DNA of 14,765 nt, taken from contig JASEHN010000027.1 in the NCBI GenBank assembly GCA_030018715.1, forward strand, positions 1 to 14,765. Reading direction: 5' to 3'. The notes under the pieces were generated by a model. The model saw only the letters and a list, made by a program, of their open reading frames with translations. It was not told where the DNA came from and ran no database searches. How positions within the stretch are numbered: the stretch's first letter is position 1; the number at the start of each line of letters is the position of its first letter. Shown in pieces: positions 6,868 through 14,540 of the stretch. This DNA is from Thermodesulfobacteriota bacterium. GTDB taxonomy: Bacteria > Desulfobacterota > SM23-61. The translations under genes were made by a program, and so were the position numbers.

Positions 6868-7829
6868 CCCCTTAACTCCTTGCCATACCCCAGGCGAATC
6901 CGCGGATCAACGACCCCATAAAGTACATCCACCCCGAAGTTCACCATTACGATAAAGAAAGCAATCAGCAAACTTACCCCCTGAACAACAGGTAAGTCCC
7001 GCTGCCCGATGGCCAGGAAAACCAGCCGGCCCAGTCCCGGTAAGTTGAAGACATTCTCGATCACGATGGCTCCGGCCAGAAGTTCCCCCATCTGCAGGCC
7101 GATGATGGTTACCACCGGAATCAAAGCGTTGCGCAGGGCGTGTTTGTACACCACTATTGTTTCCGCCAGGCCTTTGGAACGGGCAGTGCGGATGTAATCC
7201 TCCCCCAGGGCCTCCAGCATGCAGGAACGGGTGAGCCGGGCCAGCACAGCGGCCCGAATGAGACCGAGAGAAAGAGCCGGAAGCAGCAATGACTTCAGGG
7301 CCCCCAGCGGGGTTTCTGTCCAGGATTTAAACCCTCCGGCTGAAAACCATTGCAGGTGGACGGCAAAGAACAGGATAAGAAGAATCCCGGCCCAGAAGGC
7401 CGGGATGGCCAGGCCAATCTGGGAAAAAACCATTACCCCGTAATCCCCCGGTTGGTTGCGATGAGTGGCCGCATAAATGCCCAGAGGTACGGATAAAACC
7501 ACCGCAAAAAAAATAGACAGAATGGCCAGCGGGATTGTTACTGTCAGGCGGGATACAATCAGGGCGCTGATAGGAACATCATAGGTAATCGACCGGCCAA
7601 AATCTCCCCGGACCAAAGCGCTTAGCCAATTCCAGTACTGGACTGTTAGGGGCTGGTCCAGTCCCAATTTATGGCGCAGTTCTGTCAGATTTTCGGGGGT
7701 GGCCTGAACCCCTAAGATGATCTGGGCCGGATCTCCCGGGATGACCTTAAGGACAAGAAAGATCATCCCGGAAACCAGGAGCAGAGTGGCGATCAATATG
7801 AGGATGCGTTTGCCGAAAAAAGCGAACAT
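6864..7829 (-). CDS. ABC transporter permease, DppB/OppB family
   Basis: A 321-residue inner-membrane permease. The N-terminal helix (about 8-30) ends in the family signature VLKVIPGDPA. LGLDQPLTVQYWNWL (56-70), the EAA loop EALGEDYIRTARSKG (206-220) and the C-terminal DPRIRLGYG (308-316) follow. With the DppC-type subunit it would form the translocation pore for peptides or other small solutes delivered by the binding protein upstream. The ATG at 7829 is the only sensible start, since an in-frame TGA stands nine bases upstream, yet no Shine-Dalgarno sequence precedes it. A palindromic repeat ends only about eleven bases before the ATG and may have replaced the original leader. Initiation may therefore be weak. 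Confidence 0.92.
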   Translation of the reverse strand: MFAFFGKRILILIATLLLVSGMIFLVLKVIPGDPAQIILGVQATPENLTELRHKLGLDQPLTVQYWNWLSALVRGDFGRSITYDVPISALIVSRLTVTIPLAILSIFFAVVLSVPLGIYAATHRNQPGDYGVMVFSQIGLAIPAFWAGILLILFFAVHLQWFSAGGFKSWTETPLGALKSLLLPALSLGLIRAAVLARLTRSCMLEALGEDYIRTARSKGLAETIVVYKHALRNALIPVVTIIGLQMGELLAGAIVIENVFNLPGLGRLVFLAIGQRDLPVVQGVSLLIAFFIVMVNFGVDVLYGVVDPRIRLGYGKELRG

Positions 7830-7839
7830 AGGAATTCAT

Positions 7840-8143
7840 TGGACACAGATTTACGCCGATAACCGCAGATAATAAAATCTTGAAACTGTTTAGCCACAGA
7901 GGGCACAGAAATATAAATGCTACGAATAAGAATAGCTTTACAACTCTAAGCTTAAATAAGCTCTCCAGACATTCGTATTTGTCATTTATCTTTGGGTCCT
8001 GAAACCTCTGTGCCCTCTGTAGCAAAGGCTTTTGAGATTTTCGCTTTTATAATTCTATTTCCACTTTTTTTGGCTAAACTATTCCAAAATCTTTAGTTGC
8101 AATTCTATTTAATATCCGTTTTTTCTGCGTTGATCTGCGTCCC
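7840..8143. repeat. Nested palindromic repeat between binding-protein and permease genes
   Basis: This element fills nearly all of the 322-base gap between the two transporter genes. Outer arms at 7840-7859 and 8124-8143 are an imperfect 20-base inverted repeat (CACAGATTTACGC-like against CTGCGTTGATCTGCG-like). Inner arms at 7893-7909 and 8007-8023 match at 16 of 17 bases (GCCACAGAGGGCACAGA). Within these lie TACGAAT/ATTCGTA (7921-7927, 7971-7977) and AGCTTA-AA-TAAGCT (7949-7962). A further pair, GTTTAGCCA/TGGCTAAAC, is at 7888-7896 and 8071-8079. Apparent reading frames inside it are translations of the repeat. No gene is seen in this gap. Confidence 0.75.
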
Positions 8144-8151
8144 ATTATTCT

Positions 8152-9678
8152 TTATTTCTGCAGGTAAACTTCCGAGGCGTCCGCGGCGATCGTGGGATAA
8201 TCCTGCCACCAGTTCATCACCTCTTTTTTCATGGCGGGCAGGGCCGGATAGATAAAGAGGTAGGCATTGACAAAATCATCGGCCAGCATGCGCTGGGCCT
8301 CCGCATAAATTTTCTTCCGGGCCTCCTCTTTCATCTCCTCTTCAGATCTCTTCATAAGCTCCTGGAATTTCGGATTGTTGTAACGGAAGTAATAATCCGG
8401 CCGCCCGTAGATTTCGATGTCGAAAGGTTCGGCATGGCCGATGACCGTAAGCTCATAATCCGCATTCCTGAAAACCCGGTCAATCCATTGGCCCCACTGG
8501 ATGACTTCAATAGTGAGCTTGATGCCCACCCTGGAAAGTTGATCGGCGATAATCTCCCCCGATCTCCTAGCATAGGCGTAAGGTTCGGGGAGCTTGATCA
8601 CGGCTTCGAATCCATTCGGATACCCGGCTTCGGCCAGGAGCCGTCTGGCTTTTTCCGGATTGTAGGGATGAAGACCTGAAAGATCAATATAGTATGGGTT
8701 GGTCGGGTCCATATGACTGCCGATGGGCGTTCCGTATCCGGCCACGGCCCCCTCCATCACTGCCTTGCGGTCAATAGCCAGGGTGATGGCCTGGCGCACC
8801 CGGGGATCATTGAAGGGTTTGCGGGAGTTGTTCATGGCCATGATAACATCCGTGGTGGTGTGCCCTTTGAGCACTTTAAAGCGCTGGTCTTTCTCCAGGG
8901 CCGGAGCGTTCTCCGGGGAAAGGTCATAGGAGATTACATCCAGGTCACCCGCGCGGAGAGCCGCTAATTGGGCGCTGGGGTCGGGAATAAATTTAAAAAT
9001 CACCCTGTCCAGGTAGGGAATTCCCTTCAGGAAATAATCGGGGTTACGCACCATGGTCACGCTGTCTCCCCGTTTCCATTCGGTAAACTTGAAGGGGCCG
9101 GTTCCGATTGGCTGGCTTTTCAGGCGGTCCGCTGCCTGCTGGGAAACAATCACGGCATCCCCCCGGGCTAAATTAAAAAGGAAATTGGAATCGAATTTTT
9201 TAACTTTAAACTTAACGGTCAAGGGATCGACGACCTGGATAGCTTCGATCCCCGCGTAATATTTCCGGTTGGCCGCGGCCGTCTTGGGGTCTAAAAGCCT
9301 TTCGAAAGAATACTTTACGTCTTCGGCGGTGCAAGGTTTCCCGTCGTGGAACTTGATCCCCTGGTGGAGAATGAAGGTATATTCTTTCCCGTCGCTGGAA
9401 ATTTTAAAGCTTTTAACCAGGGCGGGAACCACCTTCCCATTTCGGTCAACCTTGACCAGACTTTCCAGGATGTTGTAGTGGACCACCCGCTTGATGGCGG
9501 ACGCTGGGTTCGTTGTCGGGTCCAGGCCCAGGGGTTCGGCTGACATGGCAATGGTCAGCGTCCCTCCAGGGGTTGGCTTTTGCGCTAAAGCTTCCCCAGA
9601 AAGGATTCCCAAAAAAACCAGGCTGAAAAAGATCGGGAAAAGTCCGGCCCATTTTCCCCAATGCGCTTGTTTAAACAT
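8152..9678 (-). CDS. Family 5 extracellular solute-binding protein of a peptide/nickel-type ABC importer
   Basis: A 508-residue periplasmic binding protein of the DppA/OppA family. A signal peptide with basic start, a hydrophobic stretch (about 10-28) and an ALA-Q cleavage site after residue 32 is visible; no lipobox cysteine is present, so it should be a free periplasmic protein. The family signature region reads PALVKSFKISSDGKEYTF, followed by a KFHDGKPCTAEDVKYSFERL-like segment, and MNNSRKPFNDPRVRQAITLAID is found further on. The start at 9678 has AGGAGGG about nine bases upstream, and a strong promoter lies just before it. It is followed, after a repeat-filled gap, by two permeases. Family members bind di- and oligopeptides, glutathione, opines, nickel chelates or other amino compounds; the ligand here cannot be named. 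Confidence 0.92.
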   Translation of the reverse strand: MFKQAHWGKWAGLFPIFFSLVFLGILSGEALAQKPTPGGTLTIAMSAEPLGLDPTTNPASAIKRVVHYNILESLVKVDRNGKVVPALVKSFKISSDGKEYTFILHQGIKFHDGKPCTAEDVKYSFERLLDPKTAAANRKYYAGIEAIQVVDPLTVKFKVKKFDSNFLFNLARGDAVIVSQQAADRLKSQPIGTGPFKFTEWKRGDSVTMVRNPDYFLKGIPYLDRVIFKFIPDPSAQLAALRAGDLDVISYDLSPENAPALEKDQRFKVLKGHTTTDVIMAMNNSRKPFNDPRVRQAITLAIDRKAVMEGAVAGYGTPIGSHMDPTNPYYIDLSGLHPYNPEKARRLLAEAGYPNGFEAVIKLPEPYAYARRSGEIIADQLSRVGIKLTIEVIQWGQWIDRVFRNADYELTVIGHAEPFDIEIYGRPDYYFRYNNPKFQELMKRSEEEMKEEARKKIYAEAQRMLADDFVNAYLFIYPALPAMKKEVMNWWQDYPTIAADASEVYLQK

Positions 9679-9714
9679 TTTAGAATTCCCTCCTCTAAAA
9701 AAAGATGTAACGTT

Positions 9715-9743
9715 TTTATAGCACCCAGGGGAGAAGATGGCAA
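9715..9743 (-). promoter_or_regulatory. Strong sigma70-type promoter of the transporter operon
   Basis: TTGCCA (9738-9743) and TATAAA (9715-9720) on the minus strand are spaced by exactly 17 bases, each matching five of six consensus positions. It sits in the 70-base gap between truA and the binding-protein gene, so the importer can be transcribed independently of the acyl-CoA genes. No terminator hairpin is evident in the gap. Confidence 0.65.
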
Positions 9744-9748
9744 GTTTT

Positions 9749-10486
9749 TCAGTATTTTACCTCAAGCAAGAAAAGCCCCTGGGGAGGCGCTGTAATTCCC
9801 GCTTGCCGACGGTCCAGAGCTTTCTGAATTTTCTGGAAATCTTCCCCGGTAATCTTCCCTCGACCAACATTCACCAGCGTTCCCACAATGTTACGCACCA
9901 TATGCTTTAAAAATCCATTGGCTTCGATGGTGAAGTGGAGGAAAACCTGTTTTTTTACAAACCATTCCGCCTTAAAAACTTCCCTTACCGGTTCAGTTGG
10001 ATCCGGGTCGGCAGCCTGAAATGAAGAAAAATCCTGCCTCCCCAAAAGATTTCTGGCGGCATCCTGCATGGCGCTTACATCCAACGGCACGGGAATATGC
10101 CAGGAGTAATTGCGTAAGATGGCTGAAGGGAGTTCCTGGTTGAGGATCACATAAAGGTAGGTTTTTCGTTTGGCCCCGAATTGAGCATGGAAATATTCAT
10201 CCGCTTCTTCGACGGATTTGATGATGATGTCAGAGGGAAGGAGGCTCTTGAGACCACGGAGAAAACCATCTGGCGGGATTGAAGAAGAGGTCTTGAAGTT
10301 GGCCACCTGACCCAGCGCGTGAACGCCGGCATCCGTCCTTCCGGAAGCTATCAGGCGAACACGCTGCTTAGTCATTATCTCTATTTTCTTTTCAATGACC
10401 TCCTGGATGGTCAGGGCATTAGGTTGAACCTGCCAACCGTGGTAATTCGTCCCATCATATTCGATCAGCAACTTAATGTTGCGCAT
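9749..10486 (-). CDS. truA: tRNA pseudouridine(38-40) synthase TruA
   Basis: A 245-residue protein that isomerises uridines 38, 39 and 40 in the anticodon stem-loop of tRNAs. The N-terminus NIKLLIEYDGTNYHGWQVQP (3-22) and the catalytic motif SGRTDAGVHA with D52 are diagnostic. RNLLGRQDFSSFQA and the C-terminal FLKHMVRNIVGTLVNVGRG are also family typical. The length is normal for bacterial TruA. The frame stays open 20 codons further into the thiolase gene, but the ATG at 10486 gives the family N-terminus and begins 11 bases after the thiolase stop. Its Shine-Dalgarno is poor (AAAGAA at best), so translation may rely on ribosomes leaving the thiolase gene. A housekeeping gene at the end of a fatty-acid-type operon is probably a matter of co-transcription, not of shared function. 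Confidence 0.96.
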   Translation of the reverse strand: MRNIKLLIEYDGTNYHGWQVQPNALTIQEVIEKKIEIMTKQRVRLIASGRTDAGVHALGQVANFKTSSSIPPDGFLRGLKSLLPSDIIIKSVEEADEYFHAQFGAKRKTYLYVILNQELPSAILRNYSWHIPVPLDVSAMQDAARNLLGRQDFSSFQAADPDPTEPVREVFKAEWFVKKQVFLHFTIEANGFLKHMVRNIVGTLVNVGRGKITGEDFQKIQKALDRRQAGITAPPQGLFLLEVKY

Positions 10487-10497
10487 CAATTTATTCT

Positions 10498-11679
10498 TTA
10501 GATTCTTTCTACAACCATTGCCCCGCCCATGCCTCCGCCAACGCAAAGAGTGGCCAGTCCATAACGCGCCTGGCGCTTTTTCATCTCGAAGAGCAGAGTA
10601 ACCAGAATACGCGCTCCGCTGGCTCCGATGGGATGGCCCAGGGCAATCGCTCCGCCGTTGACATTCACCTTTTCCAGGTCCCAGCCCATCATCCGGTTGA
10701 CATAGACAGCCTGGGCGGCAAAGGCTTCGTTGGCTTCCACCAGGTCCAGGTCTTTCACGGTCAACCCGGCCCGGGCCAGGGCTTTCTCACTGGCCGGAAC
10801 CGGACCTGTGCCCATGATTTCCGGAGCCACACCGGCCGTGGCATAAGCCTTGATCAGGGCTATGGGCTCAAGGCCAAGCGCCCTAACTTTTTCCCCTGAC
10901 ATGACTACTATGGCTGCTGCGCCGTCGTTGATTCCCGAGGCGTTGCCGGCCGTAACCGTTCCATCTTTCTTGAAGGCCGGCCGGAGTCCGGTCAGGGCTT
11001 CCATGGTTGTGCCTGGCCGGGGGTGCTCATCCGTATCGAAAATAACCGGGTTCCCTTTTTTCTGGGGGATGGGCACGGGAACGATTTCATCCTTGAACCT
11101 TCCTTCTTTAATTGCCTTCCCGGCTTTTTGCTGGCTGCTCAAGGCGAAGGCATCCTGATCCTGCCGGGTAACTCCGAACCTTTCGGCTACGTTTTCGGCG
11201 GTGACGCCCATATGATAACGGTTAAAGATGTCCAGAAGGCCGTCATGAATCATTCCATCCACCAGGGGCCCGTCGTTCATCCGGTATCCCCAGCGCGCTC
11301 CCGGCAGTAAAAAAGGAGCCTGGCTCATGGACTCTATCCCTCCGGCAACGACAATATCCGCGTCGCCGGCCTTGATGGCCTGGGCGGCCATCATGACCGA
11401 TTTCAGGCCCGAGGCACAAACCTTATTGATGGTCGTGGCCGGGACTTCTTGGGGAATCCCCGAGCGGATGAGCACCTGCCGCGCCGGATTCTGCCCTTGC
11501 CCTGCTGTTAACACGTTCCCCAGGATGACTTCTTCCACCTGTTCGGGCTTAATCTTGGCCCGCTTCAAAGCTTCTTCCACGGCAATCTTTCCCAGCTCCA
11601 CTGCCGGGATGTCTTTCAACGCCCCACCGAAGGTTCCTACGGCAATGCGGGCAGCACTGACGATGACCACTTCTCTCAT
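10498..11679 (-). CDS. Acetyl-CoA acetyltransferase (thiolase)
   Basis: A 393-residue thiolase that cleaves acetoacetyl-CoA with CoA into two acetyl-CoA, or condenses them. The nucleophile is C88 in NKVCASGLKS. H349 in GHPIGASG and C379 in CVGGGMG complete the catalytic set, almost number for number as in the Zoogloea enzyme (C89, H348, C378). NEAFAAQ is also intact. Length and motifs fit the short-chain biosynthetic/degradative type better than the trifunctional FadA kind, although longer 3-ketoacyl-CoAs cannot be excluded. The ATG at 11679 has GGAGG five to six bases upstream; the frame remains open for 29 more codons, but that stretch translates the intergenic palindrome. It lies between the dehydratase and truA genes and would be the last step from crotonyl-CoA towards acetyl-CoA. 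Confidence 0.94.
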   Translation of the reverse strand: MREVVIVSAARIAVGTFGGALKDIPAVELGKIAVEEALKRAKIKPEQVEEVILGNVLTAGQGQNPARQVLIRSGIPQEVPATTINKVCASGLKSVMMAAQAIKAGDADIVVAGGIESMSQAPFLLPGARWGYRMNDGPLVDGMIHDGLLDIFNRYHMGVTAENVAERFGVTRQDQDAFALSSQQKAGKAIKEGRFKDEIVPVPIPQKKGNPVIFDTDEHPRPGTTMEALTGLRPAFKKDGTVTAGNASGINDGAAAIVVMSGEKVRALGLEPIALIKAYATAGVAPEIMGTGPVPASEKALARAGLTVKDLDLVEANEAFAAQAVYVNRMMGWDLEKVNVNGGAIALGHPIGASGARILVTLLFEMKKRQARYGLATLCVGGGMGGAMVVERI

Positions 11680-11702
11680 ATTTTCCTCCATTTTGTTAAT
11701 AC

Positions 11703-11814
11703 TCACCGCAGAGTACGCTGAGAACGCAGAAATAATAGTGTCATAAATCCGCAGCACGAAATTCAAAATTCGGATTTAATTATTTTTCGGCGATCTCTGC
11801 GCTCTCTGCGGTGA
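11703..11814. repeat. Nested palindromic repeat between dehydratase and thiolase genes
   Basis: Outer arms at 11703-11727 and 11790-11814 form a 25-base inverted repeat with four mismatches (left arm begins TCACCGCAGAGTACGC). Inside, TAAATCCG (11744-11751) pairs perfectly with CGGATTTA (11771-11778), and both pairs share nearly the same centre. It occupies most of the 143-base gap. Vocabulary (CGCAGAG, ACGCAGA) and nested design resemble the element at 7840-8143. Confidence 0.75.
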
Positions 11815-11822
11815 ATATTTTT

Positions 11823-13271
11823 TTATCCTTTCTCTGAAATCTTGGCCAGTTTCTTGGCCATTTTTTTCTTCTGTTCCAAATTTCCGGCACGCATGTACAT
11901 GACCTTCTGTGCCTGGGGAGAACCTGCTCCATGCATGGATTCGGCCAGGGCCGTTCCGCCGGTCATATTCTCGATTAGCCGCAGCAGGCGCATGCGATCT
12001 TGGGTGGAAATATTGGCTACCCCTTTCAAATATTTCTCCACGTACTTGGCCACCTCGGGATTCTTCAGGTCATCTTCGAAGGGCATGGTGGCAATGATCC
12101 CGCCGGCAATGTCATGGGCCAGCCGGGCCACCTCATAAACGTTTTTTGTAACATTATATTTTGTGGTGTTGGCCAGTAGGGTATCCGGTTCCCAGTTCCC
12201 CGCTTTCATCCTGTGGCCCAAGGCCGAACAGGCTATGCTTCCGGTATAAACGGTTTCGGCCAGATGGGTCATTTCCGCGAGTTTGTCGCGCACATGGGAA
12301 GCCTGAGAGGTCCCCTGGTAATCCGCGGCCAGGGCGCTGGCTCCCACCAGAACATCGGCCAAACCTCCCTTGCACCCGCCATAATTCTGCCTATGCAGGG
12401 AAGCAAAGCGCTCCACCAGAGCGCCGGCAAATTCCACTTCGCCGCACATGAAAACCCGCTCCCAGGGTACGAATACATTATCCAGAACGATCAGGGCTTC
12501 TCCGCCTACCAGGCCGAATTCCGGATTGCCGGTGTCCATTCCTTCTCCCTCAAATTTCCTCTCTTCATTGGTCTGCCGGCCGAAGATCATGGTCACGCCG
12601 GGGGCATTCACCGGAACCGCGCAGGCCACGGCATAGTCTTTATCTTCCGGCCGCATGGCCTGTGTCGGCATGATAAGCATTTCGTGGGAGTTGACGGCGC
12701 CAGTTTGATGGGCTTTGGCGCCGCGAATGACGATCCCTTCTTCCTTCTTTTCCACGATATGGGTAAAAAGGTCCGGGTCGGCTTGCTGGCTGGGGCTTTT
12801 GGAACGATCACCCTTGGGATCGGTCATCGAACCTACAACCATGAAATTGTCGTCCTGGATGTATTCGATGAACTTCTTGAGTCGTGAGTGGTAGGGTGTG
12901 CCATGTTTTTCATCAATTTCATAGGTGGTGCTGTATAGGGCATTCATGGCATCGAACCCCACGCAGCGCTGGAAGCAGCTTCCGGTTTCGTGGGAAATGA
13001 GCCGGAGCATCTGCACCTTCTTGATCAGATCATCCCTGTTCTGATGGATGTGGGTAAAGCGGTTAATCCTCTTGCCCGTCAAATGGGACGTAGCCGTCAT
13101 CAAATCTTCATGTTCCGGCATCAGGGCCAGCTCGTAAGTTTTAGCCGCGGCGTTGATATGGGGCACAAAGGCCGGGTGAGTGGTAATGTCCTTCACCCGT
13201 TTCCCTTTATAATAAACGACATGGTTCAGCTTTTTCAGGCTATTTATGTAATCTTCTTTGGTCTTGATCAT
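11823..13271 (-). CDS. abfD: 4-Hydroxybutyryl-CoA dehydratase / vinylacetyl-CoA isomerase
   Basis: A 482-residue flavin and 4Fe-4S enzyme that dehydrates 4-hydroxybutyryl-CoA to crotonyl-CoA through a ketyl radical. Cluster ligands are C99 and C103 (GSCFQRC) and H293 and C300 (HRQNYGGCK), matching C99, C103, H292 and C299 of the Clostridium aminobutyricum enzyme. Q101, T190, E258, Y297 and K301 fall at the other reported active-site positions within one residue, and E444 in ESMHGAGSP probably equals its E455. The intact cluster set separates it from the cluster-free 4-hydroxyphenylacetate 3-monooxygenases of the same superfamily. The ATG at 13271 (MIKTKEDYINSL) is chosen: it has GAGGAAGG upstream, while the 30 codons before it translate an 8-bp repeat. 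It lies directly after an acyl-CoA dehydrogenase, as expected for C4 acyl-CoA metabolism. Confidence 0.92.
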   Translation of the reverse strand: MIKTKEDYINSLKKLNHVVYYKGKRVKDITTHPAFVPHINAAAKTYELALMPEHEDLMTATSHLTGKRINRFTHIHQNRDDLIKKVQMLRLISHETGSCFQRCVGFDAMNALYSTTYEIDEKHGTPYHSRLKKFIEYIQDDNFMVVGSMTDPKGDRSKSPSQQADPDLFTHIVEKKEEGIVIRGAKAHQTGAVNSHEMLIMPTQAMRPEDKDYAVACAVPVNAPGVTMIFGRQTNEERKFEGEGMDTGNPEFGLVGGEALIVLDNVFVPWERVFMCGEVEFAGALVERFASLHRQNYGGCKGGLADVLVGASALAADYQGTSQASHVRDKLAEMTHLAETVYTGSIACSALGHRMKAGNWEPDTLLANTTKYNVTKNVYEVARLAHDIAGGIIATMPFEDDLKNPEVAKYVEKYLKGVANISTQDRMRLLRLIENMTGGTALAESMHGAGSPQAQKVMYMRAGNLEQKKKMAKKLAKISEKG

Positions 13272-13294
13272 CGGGAACCCCTTCCTCGAAAAAC

Positions 13295-13389
13295 TTGGAA
13301 TGTTGGAATACTGGAATATTGGAATAAAGGGTTGGTCAAAAGGACCTTTCTTCTGGTCCATTCTTCCATCCTTCCATTATTCCATTTTT
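13295..13389. repeat. Mirror-arranged 8-bp tandem repeat element
   Basis: Four 8-bp units TTGGAATG, TTGGAATA, CTGGAATA, TTGGAATA (13295-13326) face four inverted units CCATTCTT, CCATCCTT, CCATTATT, CCATTTTT (13358-13389). Between them GGACC (13342-13346) and GGTCC (13355-13359) form a small hairpin followed on the minus strand by TTTT. The element ends one base from the acyl-CoA dehydrogenase stop codon and fills most of the gap before the dehydratase. It could act as a weak terminator or an mRNA-stabilising structure. Confidence 0.75.
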
Positions 13390-13390
13390 A

Positions 13391-14536
13391 TTATCTTCCC
13401 TTCAGGATGTTACTCGATATGACCAACCTCATAACTTCGGAAGTCCCTTCATATATCTCCGTGATCCGGGCGTCGCGGAAATGCCTTTCCACGTTGTATT
13501 CTTGAATGTACCCGTATCCCCCATGAATTTGAATTGCCTTGGTGGTTATGCGGCTGGCCGCTTCCGAGGCGTACAGCTTGGCCATGGCCGCCTCTTTTTC
13601 GTAGCGCTGTTTGTGATCCTTCAGAAAAGCGGCCCGGAGCGTCAATAGCCGGGCAGCATCCAGCTCGGTGGCCATGTCGGCGATCATCCATTGAATGGCC
13701 TGGAACTGGGAAATGCGTTTCCCGAACTGCACCCGGGTCCGGGAATATTCCGTGGATGCCTCCAGGGCGGCGCGGGCAATACCCAGAGCCTGGGCGGCAA
13801 TCCCGATCCGCCCCCCGTCCAATGTGTTCATGGCCACATAAAATCCCTGGCCTACCTGACCCAGGAGATTCTCTTTGGGGATGCGGCAATCTTCCATGAT
13901 CAACTCGGCTGTCCCAGAAGCCTTTATTCCTAACTTCTTCTCCACCGCCCCTACGGAAAAGCCAGGAGTCTTACAATCCACGATAAAGGCGCTGATCCCC
14001 TTGTACCCTTTGCTCTTATCGGTCATGGCCATGAGCACGCAATAGTCAGACACGTTTCCGTTGGTAATAAAGTTTTTCTTGCCGTTGATTATCCATTCAT
14101 CCCCCTGGAGAACGGCTGTAGTCTTCTGGGCAGACGCATCTGACCCGGCTTCGGGTTCGGTCAATCCGAAGCAACCCAGCTTTTTCCCTGAAGCCAGGGG
14201 GGTAAGATATTTTTGCTTTTGTTCCTCTGTTCCGAAGGTGGAAATGGGATCGCAGACCAGGGAGTTATTCACAGACATGATCACTCCCACGCTGGCGCAT
14301 CCCCGGGAAATTTCTTCCAGGGCCACCGCGTAACTGACAACGTCGGCTCCCCCTCCGCCATAAACGTCCGGGATGGCCATGCCCATCAGGTTCAGTTCAG
14401 CCATTTTCTGGACTATTTCCACCGGGTGGCGTTCTGTTTTATCCAGTTCCGGGGCCTTGGGTTTAATTTCATTTTCGGCAAAATCACGGGCCATCTGTTG
14501 AATCATTTTTTGTTCTTCACTTAGTTCAAAATCCAT
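13391..14536 (-). CDS. Acyl-CoA dehydrogenase, short-chain (butyryl-CoA-like)
   Basis: A 381-residue FAD enzyme that introduces the alpha-beta double bond in acyl-CoA and passes electrons to an electron-transfer flavoprotein. Seen: GCFGLTEPEAGSDA (121-134) at the flavin and substrate site, RVQFGKRISQFQAIQ (268-282), QIHGGYGYIQEY (336-347), and the catalytic base E363 in IYEGTSE. Length and the base position fit the butyryl/short-chain group, but branched or glutaryl-type substrates are not excluded. The ATG at 14536 begins MDFELSEEQK, the family start, with AAGGAG eight bases upstream; an ATG 12 codons earlier gives an unlikely leader. It is the first gene after the block A promoter. EtfA and EtfB, its usual partners, are not in the window. 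In this context it would interconvert butyryl-CoA and crotonyl-CoA, the product of the dehydratase gene next to it. Confidence 0.93.
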   Translation of the reverse strand: MDFELSEEQKMIQQMARDFAENEIKPKAPELDKTERHPVEIVQKMAELNLMGMAIPDVYGGGGADVVSYAVALEEISRGCASVGVIMSVNNSLVCDPISTFGTEEQKQKYLTPLASGKKLGCFGLTEPEAGSDASAQKTTAVLQGDEWIINGKKNFITNGNVSDYCVLMAMTDKSKGYKGISAFIVDCKTPGFSVGAVEKKLGIKASGTAELIMEDCRIPKENLLGQVGQGFYVAMNTLDGGRIGIAAQALGIARAALEASTEYSRTRVQFGKRISQFQAIQWMIADMATELDAARLLTLRAAFLKDHKQRYEKEAAMAKLYASEAASRITTKAIQIHGGYGYIQEYNVERHFRDARITEIYEGTSEVMRLVISSNILKGR

Positions 14537-14540
14537 CGGG

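Noticed and set aside
7747..8025. Minus-strand 92-codon frame between the binding-protein and permease genes
   Set aside because: Most of it translates the nested palindrome and it overlaps the true permease start in another frame.
7840..8143. CRISPR array considered because of recurring CACAGAG-type words
   Set aside because: The words are arranged as inverted arms, with no regular direct repeats and no equal-length spacers.
12213..12887. Plus-strand 224-codon frame
   Set aside because: Antisense shadow of the 4-hydroxybutyryl-CoA dehydratase gene with no domain features of its own.
13342..13363. Rho-independent terminator after the acyl-CoA dehydrogenase gene
   Set aside because: The GGACC/GGTCC stem is only 5 bp with an 8-base loop and four Ts, and the next gene continues on the same strand; it is kept only as part of the repeat element.
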